This document shows positions 26,989 through 37,600 of a stretch of 43,373 nt of DNA, piece after piece. A model generated the notes under the pieces. It did not search any database. It had not been told where the DNA came from and saw only the letters and a program-made list of their open reading frames with translations. The DNA is from an uncultured Clostridia bacterium (GTDB lineage Bacteria; Bacillota; Clostridia; Oscillospirales; Oscillospiraceae): NCBI GenBank assembly GCA_945949735.1, contig CAMFFO010000004.1, positions 1-43,373 of the forward strand. The letters are read 5' to 3'. A program made the translations under genes and the position numbers. How positions within the stretch are numbered: the stretch's first letter is position 1; every line of letters starts with the position of its first letter.

Positions 26989-28602
26989 ATGGCAACCAAA
27001 AAGAAAACGAGTGCATTCGGCCTTGCCACCGGGATTGCATCTGGAATCGCATCCAGTATCGCCGCCGGAACGGCAAAGGCAATCGCAAATTCAAAGAAAA
27101 GCAGCTCCGGAAGTTCTTCGTCCGGAAAGAGTAGCGGCAGTTCCAGAGGCTCCGGATATTACGACCCCAGCCGAAACTATGCAGCAGACATTGACGCAGC
27201 CATCAAGAGCGGGGCATCTGCCGACGTAGTGGCAAAGCTTCAGCAGGAACGAAACAACAAAATTGCGGCAAACCAGGATCATTATTCCGCGCTCGGTATC
27301 TCCGGGACGGATAAGTATGGCAGCGCAGCCAGCGATTATATCAGCAAGTCCAACCCCTATGCGAATACCGACTATCATCAGGCTGCCATCGATGCCGCAA
27401 AACTGGGAGACTGGGACACTGTCATTGAAGCGCTGAAAAACCGGGAGCAGAAAGTTGCAGCGCAGGGTGGAAATGACCGCGGAAAAAGCAGCACGGAGAT
27501 CTACAAGGAGCTGATTGACCAGTATTATGCGCAGCCTCAGCTGGAAATTCCCGAAGCTCCTGTGTATGAGGGAAGCAGGTATGATGATTCCCTCCAGCAG
27601 ATCATTGACCAGCTTACTAATCAGACCTACGAGGACTGGACAAAAGGCGACCAGTACGCCGCTTTGGCTGGCCGGTATGGGCAGAACGGCGAGATGGCAA
27701 TGCGGGATGTTCTGGCGCAGATCAGTGCCCGCACAGGCGGCCTGGCGTCCTCCTATGCTCAGTCTGCCGCACAGCAGCAGTATAACGACTACATGGCCAA
27801 GCTGGAGGAAGCTGCCCGGCAGATGTACGATGCGGAGAGGTCCGAAGGACTGGACAATGCCCAGATGCTGGCCCAGCTGGCACAGCAGGACTATGCCCGC
27901 TATCAGGATGAGCTTGCCCAGTGGAATGCCGACCGCACTTTCTCCTGGAATCAGAGCCAGGCAGAGCGCGAATGGCAGTATCAGCAGAACCGGGATGCGA
28001 TTGAGGACAGCAGGTATGATCAGGAGTATGCGGACAGCCAGAATCAGGCGGAACAGTCTGCGGCGCTGGAGAAGGCAGAAACCCTGGCGGCCTATGGCGA
28101 CTTCTCCGGCTACAAGGCCCTTGGCTATACGGACGCCCAGATTAACCTTATGAAGGCGGCTTATCAGAGCCAGCTTGCCGCACAGCAGGCCTCCAAGAAG
28201 CCCTCTGGCAGTAGTGGCGGGGGCAGCAGCAAACCGAGGCTGACGGCTGCACAGACGGTTGAAGCTCTTGAAAAAGGCATCATGAACGATTCCACGCTGG
28301 CAGCCTATGAATATTACTTCGGGCAGCCGTATGACGATGGAAGTGAAAGCGAAACCACGCCGCAGACCTTTACCAACAGCAGCGGCGTAACCGCAACTCC
28401 TCTCGATTTCGAAACCATTAAGAATAACTCCGAGGCCGGGAACTACGGACGAAAATACGGTCTGGTGCTTGGCGAGATCCAGGCGAAATTCGCAAAGGGC
28501 GCAGACGCTGGGACGCTTGCTGATATTATCGACAAGGCTCTCAAAAACGGTGACATAAACGAAGCCGGTGCGGACACTCTTTTCCGAGCTTTGGGATATT
28601 AA
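26989..28602 (+). CDS. Putative internal virion/ejection protein
   Basis: Ala/Gln-rich helical 537-aa protein immediately upstream of the giant polyvalent protein. Confidence 0.5.
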   Translation: MATKKKTSAFGLATGIASGIASSIAAGTAKAIANSKKSSSGSSSSGKSSGSSRGSGYYDPSRNYAADIDAAIKSGASADVVAKLQQERNNKIAANQDHYSALGISGTDKYGSAASDYISKSNPYANTDYHQAAIDAAKLGDWDTVIEALKNREQKVAAQGGNDRGKSSTEIYKELIDQYYAQPQLEIPEAPVYEGSRYDDSLQQIIDQLTNQTYEDWTKGDQYAALAGRYGQNGEMAMRDVLAQISARTGGLASSYAQSAAQQQYNDYMAKLEEAARQMYDAERSEGLDNAQMLAQLAQQDYARYQDELAQWNADRTFSWNQSQAEREWQYQQNRDAIEDSRYDQEYADSQNQAEQSAALEKAETLAAYGDFSGYKALGYTDAQINLMKAAYQSQLAAQQASKKPSGSSGGGSSKPRLTAAQTVEALEKGIMNDSTLAAYEYYFGQPYDDGSESETTPQTFTNSSGVTATPLDFETIKNNSEAGNYGRKYGLVLGEIQAKFAKGADAGTLADIIDKALKNGDINEAGADTLFRALGY

Positions 28603-28611
28603 GGAGGTCAT

Positions 28612-31600
28612 ATGAGTACGATTCAAGAGCGCCTTGCAAAGATGCGGGAAGATGGAATTAAACAGACCAAAAAATCTTCCGCAGTTACCCGGGTACAGAG
28701 CGGTCAGACTACAACGATCCAGGATCGCCTTGCAAAAATGCGGGAAGATGGCCTGAAGCAGACCGGGAAGCCTGCTTCTACCGCCCCTGCAAAGGAATAT
28801 GACCTCTCTGGGGAGGCGTGGACCCGTTCCACGCCCTCCCAGGCAAAGCTGCCATCCGGTTATACATCCAGCCAGGAGAGAGAGCTGGCACAGCTGCGGA
28901 GGCAGAAGCAGCAGGCCCAGGTGGATCTGGACGCGGACGCCATGAACGAGATCGATGCGCGTATGAAGTCCATCCGTTCCGACGCCGGGAAACAGACCTT
29001 TGGAGACCGCGCCTCTGATACCTTCTCCTCCATGTTCAGCGGCAGCGCAGCATCTGCGGTGAACACCGCCGGGCTTGCTGTGAATCTTTTTCGTGATCCT
29101 GATTATAACCGGCGTCAGATCGCCTCTCTGGAAAAAGTCCTGTCCACCGGCAGAACAACGGACGGAAAGACGGTCACGCCTGGTATGCGTCAGCAGATCC
29201 AGGACAGCATTGACCGGATGAATGCGGAGATCTCCGAGTGGGAGAGCCAGGACAGCCTCACCAACCGCCTTTATCGCGTGGCCGACCGGATGCAGGATGA
29301 AAGCGCCGCTTATCAGCAGAGCGCAAAGAGCGGCCTCGGCAAAGTTGGGGGCATGGTTGTGGACGCCGCGACATCCATGGGGCAGTCTACCATCGACGGC
29401 CTGATCGGAGCAGCTACCGGCACCGGTATGCTCCCCTTTGTGGCCAGGGCCTTTGGCGGGGCAACTCAGGAGGCCCGCCGCGGCGGCGCCGACCTGGATC
29501 AGCAGATGCTGTACGGCTCCACAGAAGCGGCGAAAGAGTACATTTCTGAAAGGATTTTCGGCCTGACCCTGCCCCAGAAGCTGATTGGGAAAGCAGGCAT
29601 CGGCGGGCTGGACGGTATCGTTGAGCGCAGTATTCGTAAAGCTGTCAGCAAAATCGAATCGGACTTCGGGCAGAAAGCTGTTGGCGGACTTCTCACCTGG
29701 GTCGCGTCCGGCGTTACGGAGGGCCTGGAGGAAGGCGCCGGAGATCTGATCGAGAATATTCTCATCAATCCGAATTTCAGAAGCTGGGACCCCGACACCC
29801 GCACAACGGAGGAAAAATTCTCCGATGCCTTTTACGATATGCTTGTTGGCGGTCTGTCCGGTCTGATGGGCGGTGTTACCAACCTTTCCTACGACAACAG
29901 CGAAGCGCGAGCCATGAGAAACAGCCGCCTGTCCGCATCCACTTCCGAAAACAGCCCTGTTTCTTCCAGAGGAAGCGTGTACGACGATTCCCGGGTCCGG
30001 CAGTCCGCTGACACCTCCCTGCCTCTGGATGTCTCACAGGCCACGGAAACGCCCAAATCCTCAGTCAAAGCAACGCCTTCCGTTTTGGAAACAGTTACTC
30101 CGAGTGCGGCGGTTTCTGCTCAGATCCAGAAGCGGAATGTACAGCAGGTGGCTGATTTTGCGCAGACTACCGGAAAGGCCATGTCCAGGGTCATGACCTC
30201 CATGTATAACCAGGACCAGGCACCGGAAGATTACACCGCCGGTATGATGAAAGCATACAGCATCGGAAAGTCCGGTGGAGCGCAGGAGGCGATTGCGGGA
30301 ATCCGGGGCATCAATGACCTCCAGGCCCGTTCTGCCTATCTGGCCGGGCAGGCCGACGCGGAATCCGCCGCGGCGCCTGTTGCGGAAACAAAAGAAGCGG
30401 ATTATACTGTAGAAAACAGCAATGGCCTTGCCTCCCTTTCCGAAAGCCTCAAAAGCTCCGGCAAGGTTGTCCAGGATGGGATACGGTATACTGTCAAGGA
30501 GACGGAATCCGGCTACTATACGAGGATTGACCAGGCGGATGGAACCGGTGGTTATGTGGAAAACGCGCGGGCGAATGCCTATAAGTCCGGTCCTTTTGCA
30601 ACCCGCGAGGAGGCCGTCTCGGATCTGCTGGCCGTGGCAAGGAGCAGCTTCTATCCTGAAGAATCTGATTGGGTGGATTCCATTGACTGGAATGCGGTCG
30701 GTGCGGAGCTGGAACGCCGGAAAGCCACGGGCCAAAGCCCTGTAGACGAGATGCTTCGTCAGGCTGAAAGGATCGCCGAAAAGCAGTTCGGCACCAATAA
30801 CGTGAAGGAGGACATTGAAAATGGCACAGAAGGCGTGGCAGAAGTATCTGACGAAGGAACAGTACGAGAAACTGGGGCCGGACGGCAGGATGCTGGCAGA
30901 CTACTGGACGGAGTTCCTGCCGAAGATGTCCAAGCGGATGCACGCGGCGGGGACCTTGGTGCCGACGCTTCAGCAGAAAGCGGTGGAACTGGAGGACTAT
31001 CACGTGGAGCTGCTTCAGAGCGGCCTGCGGGAGTACGAGGCTCTGGAGTTCATCAAGGAGCAGGTGTACAGTCTGCCGATGGAGGAGTAAGCGAATTCCG
31101 TGAGTTCGACGCAGATGGGAACCCTGTATACGCAACCAATCGAGAGGAAGCTGGTGTAGAGGCCTACGACCACCTGGCTATGAAGCAGGCACGGGCCGAT
31201 GCAGACAAGAAGTACGGTATCGCCCCGGATGAGAGCCGTTCCCTGGCTGGATATACGCAGACTACGTTCTCTATGATGAACAGAAAGATGCTGGACGGTA
31301 CGGTTGACCCCGTGAAAGACCAGCCCGTAGTAGACCGCGTTCTGGCCGCTCTGAAAAAGTTTCCTGCTTTTGAGGGCCAAACATACCGAAACCTGAAATT
31401 CAAAACCGAGGAACAGTACAACGACTTCCTCGAAAAGCACGCCGCCGGTAAAACCGTAACGCTTAAATCGTTCACGTCCACATCGAAGCGACCCAATGGC
31501 TACCCGCTGTTTGGGGATCGTGTGGTACACATGGTGATTTCCGGGAAAACCGGCGCGGACATTTCGGACACCTACGGTATTCCGCGGCAGCAGGAAGTAA

Positions 31601-34600
31601 TCTTGCTCCCCGGAACGGAGATTGAGATCGCGTCCGTTACCACGGCCAACGACGGCCACCCACTTATTTACGCACAGGAGGTAGCAACACATGGAGTGGA
31701 AACAGATCATGGAAATGCACGATCCGCACAAGGCCCTGCTGGCAATCGTCGAAAAGATCGAAGCGGACGACCTGGGCCTGGTGGAGATGGAGGACAGAGT
31801 GGAGCAGTACGCAAATCTGCACGGGATCACGACGGACGAGATGGCGTTCTATCCGAACGGGGAGAGAGTGATCCAGCCCTAACTACCGAGGAAACCTCGG
31901 TACCTGCCACCACAGAGGAACAGATCGCCGAAAAGGCAGACCTGGGCAACCAGGAGCAGCCAAAGGGGCAGAACTATGTCATTCCCGCCAAGGGCGGCGC
32001 AAAGCTCCCCACCACCCCAAAGGCCAGATTCAAGGCGAATACGGACGCGATCAAGGCCCTGCGAACCATCATGGCGGAGGGCAGGCTTGCTACGCCCCAG
32101 GAGCAGGAGGCTCTTGCGAAGTACACCGGCTGGGGCGGCATTACGGACGCCTTCGACGAAAAGAAGGCTGACTGGGCCAAGGAGTACAAGCAGCTGAAAA
32201 ATCTGCTTGACGATGGAGAATACAAGGCTGCCAGAGCGTCGATCCTGGATGCCTACTATACGGACCCTGCTGTTATCCAGGGCATGTACAACGGCCTTGC
32301 GGGCATCGGATTCAACGGGGGCCGTATGCTGGAACCCTCCGCCGGTGTCGGGCGCTTTATCGGCGCCATGCCGCAGGAGATGGCAGGCGGCGTCCAGTCC
32401 TGGACTGCTGTTGAGCTGGACAAGATCACCGGCAATATCGCCAAGTACCTCTATCCCAATGCAGATGTCCGCGTGCAGGGCTTTGAAGCTACCAAGATCC
32501 CCGACAACTACATGGATCTGGTGATCGGCAACGTTCCTTTCGGTAATGTCGCGGTTGCTGATAAGGCGTACCCCGCCAGCGTGACGAAATCCATCCACAA
32601 CTATTTCATCGCCAAGAGCCTGGACAAGCTGCGCCCCGGCGGCGTGGCCTGCCTGATTACCAGCAGCGGCACGATGGACGCTGTTGGCGCTGACGCACGC
32701 GGCTACTTCATGAAGAAGGCCGATCTGATCGGCGCGATCCGGCTGCCTAATACCGCGTTTGAGGGGACCGGCACCGGCGTTGTCTCCGATATTCTGGTGT
32801 TCAAGAAGCGGGAACCCGGCACGGCCTACAAGGGTGAATCCTTCCTGGAAGTCACGCGCAAGCCATGGGAAGGGCCGAATATGTACGGCAGCTATGAGAT
32901 CAACGAGTATTTTGCCAATCACCCAGAAATGGTCCTGGGAACCGCCGCATACGGCAAGGGCCAGTACGGACGCTCTGTTGTGACATACAATCCCCTGGGC
33001 ACCAAGGCGTCCTTGCAGAAGCAGATTGAAAAGGCGTTTGGCAACATCAAGGTCCAGATGGAGTACCCCGCGCAGCGCACGCAGGAGGAGATCCGTGCAG
33101 AGATCAAAGCAGACGCTGTTAATGGAAAACAGGGCGCAATCGTCAGCAAAAACGGCAAGCTCTATAAGAACGACGGCGGCAAGCTGGTGGAGGCCTCCGA
33201 GTATAAGGGCGCTGATATTCAGCGCGTCGCTGCTCTTGTCGGCATCCGGGACGCCGCCAGGACCCTCCTTGATTTGCAGCTGGACGGCGGTGGAGAAAAG
33301 GCCATAGCCGCGGCCCGCAAGAAGCTGAACACCCTGTACGACGCCTTTGTGAAGGAAAACGGCATTCTGAACAGCCCCAGGAACAGGAAGCTGCTGTCCG
33401 GCAATGTGGACGCCCCCTTCATCCGCGCTCTGGAGAACTACGACAAGGACAGCGGAAAGGCCACGAAGGCCGCCATCTTCACGAAGAACACCGTTACGGC
33501 AGTCAGGACCGTCACCCATGCCGACACCGTTGAGGAGGCACTTACCGTCTCCATGAACGAGACCGGCGGCGTGGACGTGAACCGTATTGCCCAGCTGACC
33601 GGGCGGAGCGCGGACAGCGTCCGGGAGGATTTGCTGGAACGCGGCCTGGTTTTCAAGAACAGAAACGGCGACCTGGAATCCGCAGAGCTGTATCTTTCCG
33701 GCAATGTGCGGGCAAAGCTGCGGGACGCGGAGGCCCTGGCGGAGGGCGACAAGTCGTATGAGCGCAACATTGAAGCCCTGAAGAAGGTGATCCCTGCCGA
33801 CATCCCCGGTGAGGAGATCAAGGTCCGCATCGGCGCCACCTGGGTACCGGATGCCGTGTACTCTGAGTTTGCCAGCGAAATGCTGGGCGGCGCGGGCGTG
33901 AGCTGGAAGAACGGGCGCCGCGTCCCTGCCATTCAGGTCCAGTATAACCGGCACGTGGGGAAATTCTTTGTGGAGGTCAACGACAGCTGGCTTCGCAACA
34001 GACCGGAGAATACCTCCAACTGGGGAACCAAGGATTACCCATTCATTGGCGGAAGAAACAGCATCCTGGAATCCGCACTGAACAATAAGACTGTTGCCGT
34101 ATGGCGCAGCGTCGGCGAAACGCGTGTCCTGGATAAGCAGGCGACGGCGGCCGCACAGGAGAAGATGGAAACCGTTCTGGCGGAGTTCCAGCGCTGGCTG
34201 TGGTCCGATGAAACCCGGAAGAAGGATCTGAGCGGCCTCTATAACGATGTTTTCAACAACACCGTCACACCCAAATACGACGGCAGCCATCTAACCGTCA
34301 ACGGCAGCAACCCAGATATGGAAATGCGCCCCCACCAGAAAAACGCGGTGCAGCGCATCATCAACAGCGGCGGCAACACGCTGCTGGCCCACCGGGTAGG
34401 CGCCGGAAAAACCTATGAAATGGCAGCTGCTGCCATGAAGCTGCGCCAGCTGGGCATCGTCAAGAAGCCCCTGATTATTGCCCCCAAAAACCTTGTCGCA
34501 CAATGGGGAAACGAGTTCCTCTCCTACTTCCCCGCCGCGAAGATCCTCGTTCTGGAATCTACCGATTTCACGCCCACAAACCGCAAGCTGTTCGCAAACC

Positions 34601-37600
34601 GCATCGCCACCGGCGATTATGACGCGGTCATTATGAGCTATGAGCAGTTCGGCGCTGTTCCTATGAGCGTGGAAAATCAGGAGGAATTCTACCAGAGCCA
34701 GATCGACGCCCTGGAAATGGCGATTCTGGAAAGCAAGCGCGCGTCCGGCAAGGACCCGTCTATCCGGGACATGGAGCGCAGCAAGAAGTCCTTTGAAGCG
34801 AAGCTGAAAAAGCTGGGCGACAGCAAAAAGGACGTGGACAATATCGACTTCGAGCAGCTTGGCGTGGACGCCCTGTTCGTTGACGAGGCCCACAACTTCA
34901 AGAACCTGTTCTACACGACGAAGATGCAGGGTATTGCCGACCTTGGGAACAAGGAGGGCAGCCAGCGTGCCTTTGACCTCTACATGAAGGTCCGCTACCT
35001 CCAGAAACTGAACGGAGGGCGCGGCATCGTGTTCGCCACAGCTACGCCTGTTATGAACAGCGTGGTTGAGCTTTACACTATGCAGCGGTATTTGCAGGGT
35101 GATCTTCTGGACGCGAAGGGCCTTACCAACTTCGACGCCTGGGCAAACCAGTTCGGCGACGTTGTGACCATCCGCAAGATGAAAACCGGCGGCAACGGCT
35201 ACGAGATCAAGCAGAGCCTTTCCAAGTACAAGAACCTGGGCGAAATGCAGCAGATGTTCCGCAGCTTTGCGGACGTGATCGTTGACGCGGCGGATCTTCC
35301 TTACCTGAAAATCCCCAAAATGAAAACTGGCAAGCGCATTGTCGTGGAGTGCGATCCCAGCCCGTTCCAGGAGCAGTTTATGGAGGAGCTGGGAAAGCGT
35401 GCCGAAGCTCTGCGCGGCGCCGGTAAGGGCGGCAGCGAGGATCACATCTTCAAGGTTTTCAATGACGGTAAAAAAATCAGCTACACCCAGCGCATGATCG
35501 ACAGCAGCCTTCCCTACGAGGACGGCGGCAAGATCATGAAGTGTGTGGAAAACGTGTCCCGCATCTGGAACGAGAGCAAGGACATCAAGGGGACACAGCT
35601 GATCTTCTGCGACCAGGGAACCCCCGGCGGTGCAGAAGCGACGCGCGGCGCTGCCCTCTATGCGGACATCAAGAATCTGCTGGTTGGCGCCGGAATCCCG
35701 GAAAACCAGATTGCTTTCATCCACGACGCCACGACCGGCGAAGCAAAGAGCCGGCTGTTCAAGGACGTCAACGACGGCAAGGTGCGCGTGCTGCTTGGAT
35801 CAACCTCCACAATGGGTGTTGGCATGAACGCTCAGAAACGCATTGTAGCCATGCACGAGCTGAACGCCCCGGACCGCCCCGGCGACCTGGAGCAGAACGA
35901 GGGCCGCGGCCTGCGCCAAGGCAATATGAACGACGAAGTAGCGGTCTATGCCTACGTCACGAAAAAGACCTTCGACAGCCGCCAATGGGACAACCTGAAG
36001 CGCAAGGCCACCTTCATTCACCAGGTTATGTCCGGCGAGTACAACGGGCGCGAGGCAGCCGGTGACGGCGATCTGGCATTGTCCGCCGCCGAAATCTCCG
36101 CGATTGCTTCTGACAACCCGCTTATCATGGAGCAGTTTGAGATCTCCGAGAAGATCAACAACCTGGAAATGCTGGAACGCGCCCACACAAAAGAGGTGCT
36201 GGACGCGAAGGAGCGCATCAAAAAGGCGGAGCGCGAGATCGCTACTGACGAGATCACGCTGAAACAGCTGAAAGCAGACCTTGCAAGCCGCCAGGACACC
36301 GCAGGTGACAAGTTCCAAATCATCGTAGGCGGTAAGACCTACACGGAGCGCAAGGCCGCAGGCGCAGCTATTATCGCAGCGGCAAAGAAGCATCTCAATC
36401 TGAACGCTGATACTGAGAGCAGCACGGAGATCGGCACATTCGCCGGATTCAAGCTGCTTGTCACCAGCAAAGGCGATATGCTCCTGCGCGGTGCCGGTCA
36501 GTATCGCGGTACCGTGAATATGGAGGACGCCACTGGCACCATTACCCGCTTGCAGAATGTGGCGGACCGAATCGAAACGATGATGAAGGCGACCGAGGCC
36601 AGAATCGCGGAGGACAAGTCTGCCATCAAGAAGCTGGAAAAGACTGCCGCCGCGCCCTTTGCAAAGGCCGGTGAGCTGATCGCCGCCAAGGTGCGGGAAT
36701 CCGAGATCATGGCTGAATTGAACCCTCCCAGTGAGCAGGCGGTTTCCGCTGCCGAGGCAGAGGGCGACGTGGAGAATATGGTGGATGATGATATTGCCAC
36801 CGACGCCGCTCCCCACCCGGAGCGCTGGCAGGCCTCCAGAGTTGGAGATCCTGGGAAGGCACCAAAGCCGCTTTCCGAGATTGTCGAGCAGATTCGCCAC
36901 GACTTCGGGCTGAACATCACCCAGGGCCACATCAGAGGCGCTGGTGTTCGCGGCCAGTATGACCGGCAGAACAACGGCATCCGGGCCAGGATCGCAAACG
37001 ACCTTCCCACCATCTCCCACGAGCTGGGACACGCTCTGAATGTGCGCTGGGACGTCCTTGGAAAAAGAGGCAGCAACCTGACTGACGCCATGCGGAAAGA
37101 GCTGGAAGGCGGCCTTTCTGACGAAATGAAGGCGAACTACCAGCCAAAGCAGTATCTCAGCGAAGGGTATGCCGAGTATATCCGAAAGTTCCTGCAAAAC
37201 CGCGAGACGGCTGCCATTGACTACCCGGAGTTCACGAAGCACTTCCTGAACAGCCTTTCCACAAAGGACGCGGCGATCCTGGAACAGCTGGCGGACGAGA
37301 TCAACGCTTATTATTCCCTGGACGCTGATACGGCCACCAGCTCTATCCGCCTGCGGGAGGAAGGAGCGCCGGACGCCCGCACATGGGGTGAGAAAATCAA
37401 GGCAAAGGCCAGCGTTTTGTATCAGGCCTGGGTGGACAGCAACCACGGAATCTGGGAGTTTGACAAGGCCACCGGCGCCAACACCTATAAGCTGGCGACC
37501 AATGCCGCGTACAGCGACGCCATTGCCGGTCAAATCATCACCGGAGACCTGACGGACGTCAACGGGCAGTATGTTGGACCCGGCCTGAAGGCCGCGCTGC

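Noticed and set aside
30422-30745. 107-aa ORF in an alternative frame of the giant gene
   Set aside because: No strong RBS and low-quality composition, unlike the two accepted nested ORFs.
31879-34290. 803-aa minus-strand ORF
   Set aside because: Antisense to the methylase module, which has clear motifs in the sense frame.
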